From positions 1-64,000 of the forward strand of contig JACKHG010000003.1 in NCBI GenBank assembly GCA_020639115.1: DNA of 64,000 nt, read 5' to 3'. The notes beneath the pieces are model-generated. The model did not search any database, was not told the DNA's origin, and worked only from the letters and a program-made list of their open reading frames with translations. Shown piece after piece: positions 52,827-62,232 of the stretch (the first letter of the stretch is position 1; each line of letters opens with the position of its first letter). This stretch comes from Phycisphaerales bacterium (GTDB lineage Bacteria; Planctomycetota; Phycisphaerae; UBA1845). Position numbers and translations under genes: made by a program.

Positions 52827-53842
52827 ACCACTACCTCCACGAAAACCCGAGCCTCGACCTCTCCGTCGTCGTGCCCATCTACAACGAGCGCGACAACATT
52901 GCTCCCCTCGTCACCGACATCGTTCGCGCGGTCGACCCGCTCGGCAAGACCTACGAGATCATCCTCGTCAACGACGGCAGCCGCGACGGCTCCACCGCTG
53001 TGCTCGACGACGTCGCCGCCCGCGACCAGCGCGTCCGCGTCCTCCACTTCAAGGGCAATCGCGGCCAGACCATCGCGATCGCCGCCGGCATGTACCACGC
53101 CCGCGGCCGGGCGATCGTGCTGATGGACGGCGACCGCCAGAACGATCCCGCCGACATCGGCCGGCTGCTGGAGAAGCTCGCCGAAGGCTACGAGTGCGTG
53201 AGCGGGTGGCGCAAGGATCGCCAGGACGCCGGCCCGCGGCGTTTCATGTCGCAGGTGGCCAACCGCATCGTGCAGAAGGTGACCCGCGTGCCGGTCAACG
53301 ACCTCGGGTGCACGCTGAAGGCCTACACGCGCGACGCGCTCGACCCGACGCAGCTCTTCGGCGAGATGCACCGCTTCCTCGCGGTCTACGTGCTCGACCG
53401 CGGCGGGCGGATCGCCGAGCTGGTGGTGAAGCACCATCCGCGGACCGCGGGCACCAGCAAGTACGGGATGAGCCGCACCGCGCGGGTGATGGCCGACATC
53501 CTGCTCATCCGCATCCTGCACAAGTACCGCACGCGCCCGTCGCACATGTTCGCAAAGCTCAGCCAGTACCTGTTCCTCGCCGGGTGCGTGTTCGGGTTAT
53601 GGTGGCTGATCCTCGCAGCCAGGCACGGCCTGCTCTTTGCGGGCGGCGTGCAGTACCTCTCGGCATTGATTCTGGGGGTGAGCGCGGTGATGGTGATGGC
53701 GGTGGGCCTGGTGTGTGAACTTGTCGTGCGCACACGCTACCAGCTCGCCGGTCAGCATCCGTGGGAGATCGCGCGTGGCGTCAACATGGACACGACAGGT
53801 GGTGCCGACGAGGCTGGTGAACCCGGAGCGGATCGCGGTTGA
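52823..53842 (+). CDS. Family 2 glycosyltransferase, polyprenyl-phosphate type
   Basis: 339 aa, ATGA overlap with the LAB_N gene. GT2 fold: LSVVVPIYNERDNIAPLV, IILVNDGSRDGSTAVLDD (first Asp pair), FKGNRGQTIAIAAGM, VLMDGDRQNDPADI, and the C-terminal double membrane segment (YLFLAGCVFGLWWLILAARH and LILGVSAVMVMAVGLV). Resembles ArnC/DPM1-like enzymes that load a sugar on undecaprenyl-phosphate at the inner membrane. The donor sugar cannot be told from the sequence. Confidence 0.93.
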   Translation: MNHYLHENPSLDLSVVVPIYNERDNIAPLVTDIVRAVDPLGKTYEIILVNDGSRDGSTAVLDDVAARDQRVRVLHFKGNRGQTIAIAAGMYHARGRAIVLMDGDRQNDPADIGRLLEKLAEGYECVSGWRKDRQDAGPRRFMSQVANRIVQKVTRVPVNDLGCTLKAYTRDALDPTQLFGEMHRFLAVYVLDRGGRIAELVVKHHPRTAGTSKYGMSRTARVMADILLIRILHKYRTRPSHMFAKLSQYLFLAGCVFGLWWLILAARHGLLFAGGVQYLSALILGVSAVMVMAVGLVCELVVRTRYQLAGQHPWEIARGVNMDTTGGADEAGEPGADRG

Positions 53843-54177
53843 TGACCCCGCGGGAGCGGGCTACCATCGGTAAGGAACCGGCGCGACGGGCAGGAATCAC
53901 GTCGGAGGTACGCGTGGGGACCGGGAGCCATTCAGACGCCATCGCCGAGTTGTTGCTGTGGTGTGCGGTCGGGCTCGTCGGCTTCCTGCTGCTGGCGCTG
54001 TTCGCGGTCTGGATGCGGCGGCGGACGCTGGGCCAGCGCGAGTCGGGCGCGCCCAACCTGTTCGACCTCGGCACGCTCCAGCGGCTGAGGGACGAGGAGG
54101 CGATCAGCGAGCACGAGTACAAGGTGCTGCGGTCGGCGGCGATTCGCGCCCTGGGAGGCGGTGAGCGCGAGTCGTGA
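53842..54177 (+). CDS. Small membrane protein with SHOCT-like C-terminal domain
   Basis: 111 aa starting at ATG 53842, whose A is the last base of the GT2 stop. One membrane helix (ELLLWCAVGLVGFLLLALFAVWM) and a short C-terminal helical motif NLFDLGTLQRLRDEEAISEHEYKVLRSAAI, the SHOCT oligomerisation pattern (short C-terminal domain). Function unknown; coupled to the GT2 gene. Confidence 0.7.
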   Translation: MTPRERATIGKEPARRAGITSEVRVGTGSHSDAIAELLLWCAVGLVGFLLLALFAVWMRRRTLGQRESGAPNLFDLGTLQRLRDEEAISEHEYKVLRSAAIRALGGGERES

Positions 54178-54320
54178 AAGGGGCGGACAGTACTGCCGGG
54201 GGGTAAGCGGTGGCGCGGAGCGGAACGCTCTTGTTGACCGCCGCGATTGGCCGATAGTCAACACGGACACGTGGTGCGTCCCGCACGGAGGCACGCACGT
54301 GACGTGAGGAGAGTCTTCGG

Positions 54321-55634
<1,314 letters not shown>

Positions 55635-55862
55635 CACCCGGCGAGTCGCCACACCGCGCCGCGAGTCGACAAAGCGCGCCGCAACCGCTGCGTACCGGCG
55701 CAATGCGCCGCGCGCTCGCGTCCGCGGGTTTTATCAGACCACCCTCAGCCGGCAGCACGATTTGAGCCGCCGGCGTAAAGCCCTTTCCTCGCTCCACCGA
55801 TGAAACCCGTGGCAGTCGGGGTGCCGTCGTGCGCTCGTGCCCCGCGCCGCGGAGTCGTGCTG

Positions 55863-56045
55863 ATGCCCGTCAACATCATGTGTCCGAACCTCGCGTGCCG
55901 CTCGGTCCTGCGTGTACCGGACAACGTCCGCGGCAAGCGCATTCGCTGCGGCGAGTGCGGCACGGTCTTCACCGTCCCCGAACAACCCAAAGCGCCCGCA
56001 TCCAAGAACGCAGCGCCAAAGACCCCAGCCAAGGGATCGAACTGA
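55863..56045 (+). CDS. Small zinc-ribbon protein (MJ0042-type)
   Basis: 60 aa from ATG 55863 (GGAG 8 bases upstream). MJ0042-family ribbon: CPNLACRSVLRVPDNVRGKRIRCGECGTVFTVPEQ, with C-x4-C and C-x2-C, typical of planctomycetes. A basic A/K/P tail follows. Function unknown; likely DNA- or protein-binding. Confidence 0.8.
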   Translation: MPVNIMCPNLACRSVLRVPDNVRGKRIRCGECGTVFTVPEQPKAPASKNAAPKTPAKGSN

Positions 56046-56115
56046 TCCCTCGCCCGGGGCCTGCGTTGGATTCCCTCCACAATCGCTGCACTTCACCGCC
56101 GCGCCACCACGCGCA

Positions 56116-56538
56116 TCAATGGTGCTTGTGCCGACGAATCTTCAGGTCGAAGCTCCGCCCGTGATGGCCCCTGTTGACCCGCAGTCGCGCCGACCAGCCG
56201 TGACGATCGCGGTGGTGGCGATGATGGCTGTGACGGAAGTACCGCCGCGAGTAGTCATAGCTGCGGCACCCGCGCTCGCTGCTGACGCGCACGCTCAGTG
56301 CGGGTGTGTACGTTCGCGTGTACGTGGTCGCTACCACCGGCTGAGCGACGTACACCGGCTGCGTGTACACCGGCACGGTCACCACGGGCGCGGGGGCCTG
56401 GTAGGTGATGACCGTGGGGGTGGTGTAGACGCGGCGTACCGCTCGGGTGTGGCACTGGGCGGATGCGATGGCCGGCCCAGCCAACAGGGCTGCGGTTGCC
56501 AGGGCTCCGATTCCTAGCTGACGTGTTCGCGTGGTCAT
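56116..56538 (-). CDS. Secreted Tyr/Thr/Val- and His-rich protein
   Basis: 140 aa from ATG 56538 with GGAGGAACC ribosome site. Signal peptide (LGIGALATAALLAGPAIASAQ). The mature part is repetitive (VITYQAPAPVVTVPVYTQPVYVAQPVV) followed by a basic, Ser/Arg/His-rich tail ending KIRRHKHH. No family recognised; composition suggests a structural or metal-binding exported protein. Confidence 0.75.
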   Translation of the reverse strand: MTTRTRQLGIGALATAALLAGPAIASAQCHTRAVRRVYTTPTVITYQAPAPVVTVPVYTQPVYVAQPVVATTYTRTYTPALSVRVSSERGCRSYDYSRRYFRHSHHRHHRDRHGWSARLRVNRGHHGRSFDLKIRRHKHH

Positions 56539-56722
56539 GGTTGGTTCCTCCGTCGAGTCCCGCGGGGGCTGCCTCCAGCAGGCAGCCGCGACTATTTCTA
56601 CCGACACTGCGAATAGCCTATGGTTAGCATAGTCGCGAAATCAATATATTTAACATCAAGAAAATAATCTGCGGACAGACGGAACCGCCCTGGAAGGGTC
56701 GAGAATGCGGATTCCGGGGGAA

Positions 56723-57247
56723 TCAGCCTTGGAGGCTCTGGGTGAATTTCTTCTGGATCTTGCGGAGCAGGCGGACGAACTCGTCGCGTTCCTCGGTGTT
56801 GAGGACCGAGAGCGTGTCGATGATGGAGGCCATGCGTGCGGCGCGGAAGGAGGCGAGCGATTTGCGGCCCTCGGTCGTGAGGGAGACGTCGATCTTGCGG
56901 CGGTCGTCGGGGTTGATGTTGCAGGCGATGTAGGCGGTGCCGCCCTTGTCCTCGAGGGAGCGGACAATGCGGGACATCTGGGCGGGCAGGACGCCGACGC
57001 CCTTCTGGATCTCGCCGACGGTGAGCGAATCCTCGCGGCTGAGCATGTCGAGCGTTAGATACTCGGTTTCCGTGAGGGTTTCGACGTTGCTGCCGCGTTG
57101 GGCGCGGGCGCGCATGCGGTAGCTGAGGTTGGTGAGGCCGAAGATTTCCTCGGCGAGGGCTTCGAGCTGCTTGCGGGCTGCAGGGGTGGTCATCGTTACG
57201 GTCCCGGCTGGCGCGTCCGCAGAGGACGGTTGGTCCGACGTGTCCAT
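56723..57247 (-). CDS. MarR-family transcriptional regulator
   Basis: 174 aa from ATG 57247 (ATG 57193 alternative). Central winged-helix: LTETEYLTLDMLSREDSLTVGEIQKGVGVLPAQMSRIVRSLEDKG, then DDRRKIDVSLTTEGRKSL in the wing and the closing dimer helices (NTEERDEFVRLLRKIQKKF). Binds DNA as a dimer; target and ligand unknown. Confidence 0.9.
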   Translation of the reverse strand: MDTSDQPSSADAPAGTVTMTTPAARKQLEALAEEIFGLTNLSYRMRARAQRGSNVETLTETEYLTLDMLSREDSLTVGEIQKGVGVLPAQMSRIVRSLEDKGGTAYIACNINPDDRRKIDVSLTTEGRKSLASFRAARMASIIDTLSVLNTEERDEFVRLLRKIQKKFTQSLQG

Positions 57248-57342
57248 CGGCACGGACGCCTCAGAATTTTAGTCGCAGGGGGATAATTTACACGTAGAAA
57301 CGATTGCGTCCAGGGAATAGGTGGGTGGGGGTGACGGCGCGG

Positions 57343-57906
57343 TTACTTCGGCGGGGTGGGTGCGTCTGCACCGCACTGCCAGCAGACCTCGAAGCCGCCG
57401 GGGTTGGACTCGCTGCAGGCGGGGCAGGTCCAGTCGGGCAGGTGGGGGCGTTGGACGTTGGGGCGTTGGCCGGGTTTGAATTCGCGTTCGCCGAATTCCG
57501 CCTCGAGCAGTTGGATGGCGTCGTGGATGAACTTGAAGGGCACCATGACGTGGGGCAGGCTGCTGCGGCGGGAGAACAGGCCGACGACCGGGTCATAGCT
57601 GCCGGTGACGATGAGGTTGGAGATGGCGGCGCGGTCGAGGACGAGGGCCGCCGCCCAGACGAGGGAGAGTTCGGCGGCTGTGAAGACCGTGACGGGCTCG
57701 TAAGCGAGCGCGATGCCGCATTCGGGGCAGTATTCACCGCTGACGCCGGTGAGGTTGTACTTGCACTTCGGGCACTCGAACTCGAATTCGCTGTCGAGGG
57801 CGTCGACGTGGCGGATGCGGGGTTCGCGGTCGGGAAAGACCGACATTTCGGGATGGCCGGGCAGGTCGCGGAGTTGCGCCCAGCGGGAGTTGATGGCCTC
57901 GTCCAT
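57343..57906 (-). CDS. DUF2007-type protein with two zinc ribbons
   Basis: 187 aa. Zinc ribbon CPKCKYNLTGV ... CPECG, then a DUF2007-like signal-transducing domain (YEPVTVFTAAELSLVWAAALVLDRA, then SSLPHVMVPFKFIHDAIQLLEAE), and a C-terminal zinc ribbon WTCPACSESNPGGFEVCWQCG. Known only from sequence families. Divergent from mccB; the promoters of both must lie in 57907-58020. Confidence 0.8.
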   Translation of the reverse strand: MDEAINSRWAQLRDLPGHPEMSVFPDREPRIRHVDALDSEFEFECPKCKYNLTGVSGEYCPECGIALAYEPVTVFTAAELSLVWAAALVLDRAAISNLIVTGSYDPVVGLFSRRSSLPHVMVPFKFIHDAIQLLEAEFGEREFKPGQRPNVQRPHLPDWTCPACSESNPGGFEVCWQCGADAPTPPK

Positions 57907-58020
57907 ACGGGCATGTTAGCATCGGCGGGCAGGTCGAATCCACACAAGCGCTGCGGGCCCGGCTTGATGTCGGCGGCGGACGGCGGGCTGGCGCGTTGCG
58001 GCGGCAGGGACGGGAACATC

Positions 58021-59632
58021 ATGGACGTCATACAATCGCGGATCAGCACGACGGGCGCGGCGTTTGCGGAGAACCGTGCGGCGCTGGAGGCCCAGGTCGC
58101 GGACCTGAAGGCGCGGCTCGGGCGCGCGCAGGAAGGCGGCGGGGCGGCTGCCGTTGAGCGGCATCGCAGCCGGGGCAAGCTCTTCGTGCGGGACCGGATC
58201 GACCGGCTGGTGGATCCGGGGGCTCCGTTTCTGGAGTTCAGCGCGCTGGCGGCCGGCGGGATGTACGGCGACGACGCGCCAGGCGCGGGGGTGGTCACCG
58301 GGATCGGACGGGTCGCGCAGCGCGAGTGCGTGATCGTGGCGAACGACGCGACGGTGAAGGGCGGCACGTATTTTCCCATCACGGTGAAGAAGCACCTGCG
58401 CGCACAGGAGATCGCCCGGGAGAATCACCTGCCGTGCATCTACCTGGTGGATTCGGGCGGTGCGTTCCTGCCGCTGCAGGCCGAGGTTTTTCCCGATCGC
58501 GAGCATTTCGGGCGGATCTTCTACAACCAGGCGCAGATGTCGGCGGCGGGCATTCCGCAGATCGCGGTGGTGCTGGGCTCGTGTACCGCCGGGGGGGCGT
58601 ACGTTCCGGCGATGAGTGACGAGGCGGTGATCGTGCGGGAGCAAGGGACGATTTTTCTGGGCGGGCCGCCGCTGGTGAAGGCCGCGACGGGCGAGGAGGT
58701 GACGGCTGAGGAACTCGGCGGCGCCGACGTGCACTGCCGCAAGTCGGGTGTTGCGGACCACTACGCGGCGAACGATGACGACGCGCTGGCGATCACGCGG
58801 AGCATCGTCGCACACCTGAACGAGCCGCCGAAGACGCACGTGGCGACGCTGCCGGTGGAGGAGCCGGCGTACGCCGCCGAGGAGCTCTACGGTGTGATCA
58901 ACCACGACGTGCGCAAGCCGTACGACGTGCGCGAAGTGATCGCGCGGATCGTGGATGCCAGCCGCTTCCACGAGTTCAAGGCGCTCTACGGCACGACGCT
59001 GGTGACGGGGTTCGCGCACCTGTGGGGATACCCTTGCGGCATCCTGGCGAACAACGGCGTGCTGTTCTCGGAGAGCGCGCTGAAGGCGACGCACTTCATC
59101 GAGCTGTGCGATCAGCGGCGGATCCCGCTGATTTTCCTGCAGAATATCACGGGATTCATGGTGGGCCGGCAGTTCGAGGCCGGCGGCATCGCCAAGGACG
59201 GGGCGAAGATGGTGGCCGCCGTGGCGAACGCGAGCGTGCCGAAGTTCACGGTGATCATCGGCGGCAGTTACGGCGCTGGGAATTACGGCATGTGCGGGCG
59301 GGCGTACGGGCCGCGGCAACTGTGGATGTGGCCGAACGCGCGGATCAGCGTGATGGGCGGCGAGCAGGCTGCGGGCGTGCTGGCGACGGTGAAGAACGAC
59401 CAGCTCGTGGCCAAAGGCGCGGAGCCGATGTCGGCGGAGCAGGAGGCCGAGTTCAAGCGTCCCACGCTGGAGAAAGTACGATGCGGAGGGCAGCGCGTAC
59501 TACTCCACCGCGCGGTTGTGGGACGACGGCGTGATCGATCCGGCGGACACGCGGATGGTGCTCGCCCTGGGTATTGCCGCGAGCCTGAACGGCCCGTGGC
59601 CCGAGCGGCGGCAGAGCGTGTACCGGATGTGA
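58021..59632 (+). CDS. mccB: Methylcrotonyl-CoA carboxylase beta subunit (one-base frameshift)
   Basis: ATG 58021. Crotonase-fold carboxyltransferase: ARLGRAQEGGGAAAVERHRSRGK, KGGTYFPITVKKHLRAQEIARE, LVDSGGAFLPLQAEVFPD, GSCTAGGAYVPAMSDE, NNGVLFSESALKATHFIELC, QNITGFMVGRQFE, and SYGAGNYGMCGRAYGPRQL. It takes carboxyl from biotin and puts it on 3-methylcrotonyl-CoA in leucine breakdown. At 59473-59475 an extra A (GAGAAAGTAC) breaks the frame at PTLEK; the correct C-terminus, KYDAEGSAYYSTARLWDDGV and so on to TGA 59630-59632, continues one frame over. Hence a full gene with one indel, genuine or an error. The alpha (biotin) subunit is not in this window. Confidence 0.92.
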
Positions 59633-59886
59633 TGCGGGGGCGTCTTATGGATCTGGATGTCGACCGGGAAATTGACGAAATTGCACGCGAAGTGGCCGAG
59701 GTGATGCTTGCCGAGACGATTCTCCACCTCATCCCCTATCTCGAACCCGGGGAGATGGATAGTGTTTCCTATCAGCACATGGAAGACGAACTTTCGCCGC
59801 AGTCGATTGAACGAGCAACGGAACGCATGATTGCAGACCTTCGCCGGCGGATCCGCCGTCAAATTGATGAAGGGGGCAAAGGCTGA
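59632..59886 (+). CDS. Small hypothetical helical protein
   Basis: 84 aa from ATG 59632 (ATG 59647 alternative). The start overlaps the true mccB stop (TGATG). Acidic, helix-rich (REIDEIAREVAEVMLAETILHLIPYLEP, then IERATERMIADLRRRIRRQIDEGGKG). No family recognised. Coupling suggests it is made with MccB. Confidence 0.6.
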   Translation: MRGRLMDLDVDREIDEIAREVAEVMLAETILHLIPYLEPGEMDSVSYQHMEDELSPQSIERATERMIADLRRRIRRQIDEGGKG

Positions 59887-60000
59887 GCTGAACACGTTCC
59901 GAACGATTTCGCTCGGGGCCGTGTTGGATTATCCCGTCGGGTCCTGACACGTCCTTTCGGCCTTGTCGGATCAGTTATGACATTACGCCGTAGTTGGAAG

Positions 60001-60039
60001 AAGCCAAGCGCGGCCGGCGATGGCGGCCGCGCTTGGCTT
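60001..60039 (-). terminator. Strong hairpin downstream of the PEP-CTERM gene
   Basis: AAGCCAAGCGCGGCC (60001-60015) pairs perfectly with its complement at 60025-60039 around a 9-base loop. Lies 43 bp after the stop of the minus-strand PEP-CTERM gene. Probably a transcription terminator, even without a T-run. Confidence 0.65.
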
Positions 60040-60081
60040 GCGCTCTATCGGGTCTGTGCCCGTGCGAAAGGAGGCGGGTGC

Positions 60082-61128
60082 CTATCCACGCCGGCGGCGA
60101 GTGGCCAGGGCCAGTCCGCCCACGCTCAGCAGCGCCAGCACGCTCGGCTCCGGAATGACCGCGAGCGCATCGATCCGGATCGGAGCGGCGCCGCCCAACG
60201 CCTGCGCGTTAAGCAACGACCCACTGCCCAGGCCGACGTTGTAGAAGTTGGCGGGCACCGATCCGCTCGGATCCGTCGCCACGTAGAACTCGCCGGAAGC
60301 CTCGTCGACGGCGAACATGCCGTCGCCCCAGCCGCCCGTAATGGGGAACGTGCTGGTGGGCAGGGCGGTCGCCACGGCAGTCGATGCATTGATGGAATAG
60401 GAGTCGATCGCCCCGGCGCCGAGGTCGAGCCCGAGGATCGAGCCGTCGCCCAACACCGCCATTGCGTCGATGCGCAGCGGCGCCGCGCCGCCCAGAGCCT
60501 GCGTGGACTGCAGGGCGCCGGTGGCGAGATTGACCGTGTAGAGGTTGGCGGGTCCGCTGCTTGGATCGGTCGCGACGTAGAACGTGCCGGCGGACTCGTC
60601 GACGGCAAACATGCCGGTTCCCCATCCGCCGCTGATGGCGAAACTGCTGGTGGGCAGCGCCGTGGCCACACCGGTCGTGGGATTGATCGAGTACGAATCG
60701 AACGAACCCGCGCCGAGGTCGAGCCCCAGAATCGAACCGTCGCTGAGCACGGACATCGCGTCGATGCGCTGCGGCGCTGCGCCGGCGAGTGACTGGGAGC
60801 CCAGCAGTGCGCCGGTCGTGAGGTTGACGGTGTACAACTCGGCGGGCGCCGAACCGCTCGGGTCCGTCATGACGTAGTAGCGATTGTTCGCCAGGTCCGT
60901 GGCGAACATGCTCGGCGACCACCCGCCCGTGAACGCAAATGACGGCGTGGGTAACGCGGTGGCGACGCCCGAACCCGGGTCGATGAAGTACGACTCCATC
61001 TGGTTGGTGGCACCGAACGCGGGCCGCAGTCCGAGAACGACCGCGCCAGCCGGGCTCGACGCGACCAGCACGCCCGCCACCAGCAATGCGACCGGACCAG
61101 CCGCGCTTCGGCCGATTGGGTTCCTCAT
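60082..61128 (-). CDS. PEP-CTERM secreted repeat protein
   Basis: 348 aa from ATG 61128 (AGGAGGAATGTT ribosome site). N-terminal signal (AAGPVALLVAGVLVASSPAGA). The body has three repeats of about 90 residues (ATALPTSSFAISGGWGTGMF, FYVATDPSSGPANLYTVNL, IDAMAVLGDGSILGLDLGAG), a beta-propeller-like pattern similar in style to the giant protease repeats. The C-end is PEP-CTERM: VIPEPSVLALLSVGGLALATRRRRG (PEP box, membrane helix, Arg cluster), which an exosortase would process. Likely surface or matrix protein. Confidence 0.92.
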   Translation of the reverse strand: MRNPIGRSAAGPVALLVAGVLVASSPAGAVVLGLRPAFGATNQMESYFIDPGSGVATALPTPSFAFTGGWSPSMFATDLANNRYYVMTDPSGSAPAELYTVNLTTGALLGSQSLAGAAPQRIDAMSVLSDGSILGLDLGAGSFDSYSINPTTGVATALPTSSFAISGGWGTGMFAVDESAGTFYVATDPSSGPANLYTVNLATGALQSTQALGGAAPLRIDAMAVLGDGSILGLDLGAGAIDSYSINASTAVATALPTSTFPITGGWGDGMFAVDEASGEFYVATDPSGSVPANFYNVGLGSGSLLNAQALGGAAPIRIDALAVIPEPSVLALLSVGGLALATRRRRG

Positions 61129-61546
61129 AACATTCCTCCTTGCGCTGAGAGAGAGAGTAGCGATCACCGTCCCTTCGACGGTGCGGCCTGCGGTGGCTCG
61201 GTTGCGCACCAGGCGCCGACAGCGGACCAGCCGCAGCGACGCTGCGGTCGATCCGCATGGGCGCAGGATGGCGGTGTGTCTCCACGCCCGCCGTGATCGA
61301 TAGCAGGATCCGAACCTCCAGCCCTATCGGGACAGTTAAGTCGAAATGGTCCCGAAACCCAACCGCCAATCGAAAAAAAGGCGAAAGAGGGAGGAAGAAG
61401 AGCCCATCCGGCGGCACGGGACCGCCCACGACGCTGTCGGCGAGCGCCGCGCATGCTCACGGGGCTCGACTGTCCCGATGGAAAGCCAAGTGCCTGCCGG
61501 TTTCGGACCCGCCACGGTGGTGGAAACTCGTCGTGTCCGTCGCCAG
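61129..61546. other. Upstream region of the PEP-CTERM gene
   Basis: About 420 bp. No gene recognised. Must hold the PEP-CTERM promoter. A short TCTCTCTC run at about 61148-61155 follows the ribosome site upstream. Confidence 0.45.
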
Positions 61547-61966
61547 CTAGTCGAGCGGTTGATGGTCAGGAAAGCGCACCACCAGGTCCGGGTACTTTTC
61601 CTGCATGAACTCGAGGGCGACCCACGTGTGGCATCGATCGACGCGCGGGTTGGACTGCGTGGGGCAACTGCATCCGAGGTAGACGTCCTGCGTGCGGGCG
61701 AGGGCCGCGAGGTCATCGAACGGGGCGCGGTCGGTGCGGAAGCGCCGGGTCAGTTCGGCGCGGTAGCCCTTGCGGAACTTCTGCCAGGCCTTGTCGCCCG
61801 GCGCGGCGAGGTATTCCTTGACCAGTGCCTCGGGCGAGTGCAGCGGATGGCGGCTGCAGCGCCAGCGGATGTCCTGGCGGACGCCGTCGGGCAGCGCGTT
61901 CCTGGGTTTTCCACGAGGGATCTTGTAGCGGCTGATCATGGTGAGCTCCGTCATGCGCGTCGCCAT
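61547..61966 (-). CDS. DUF488-family protein
   Basis: 139 aa from ATG 61966 (ATG 61954 or 61939 also possible). DUF488-like composition: YRAELTRRFRTDRAPFDDLAALARTQDVYLGCSCPT, then DRCHTWVALEFMQEKYPDLVVRFP, with the conserved Cys-Ser-Cys and Cys-His. Function unknown. Divergent from the polyferredoxin gene. Confidence 0.75.
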   Translation of the reverse strand: MATRMTELTMISRYKIPRGKPRNALPDGVRQDIRWRCSRHPLHSPEALVKEYLAAPGDKAWQKFRKGYRAELTRRFRTDRAPFDDLAALARTQDVYLGCSCPTQSNPRVDRCHTWVALEFMQEKYPDLVVRFPDHQPLD

Positions 61967-62232
61967 CAGCGTACCGCGCCGTCGGTCCCGGCAGTAGTCG
62001 GTCGCGGTCACCGTGCGGGCAGTTCTGGACCGCAGTGGCCGCTGGCTGGGCTGGAACAGCGCTGGTGGGCTTCGATCCGCCTTGGGCGGGGCGGCGTGCC
62101 GCGCTGCGGCGGTGCCGCGGACACATCCTGCACTTGCCTGTACCTGGCGCAACTGCGGCGATATAAAGAGGATAGAATCACTTGCGTCTTGCGTGCCCGA
62201 GAGGAATTCTGTCCCCACCCGTGTGCCGTTCT

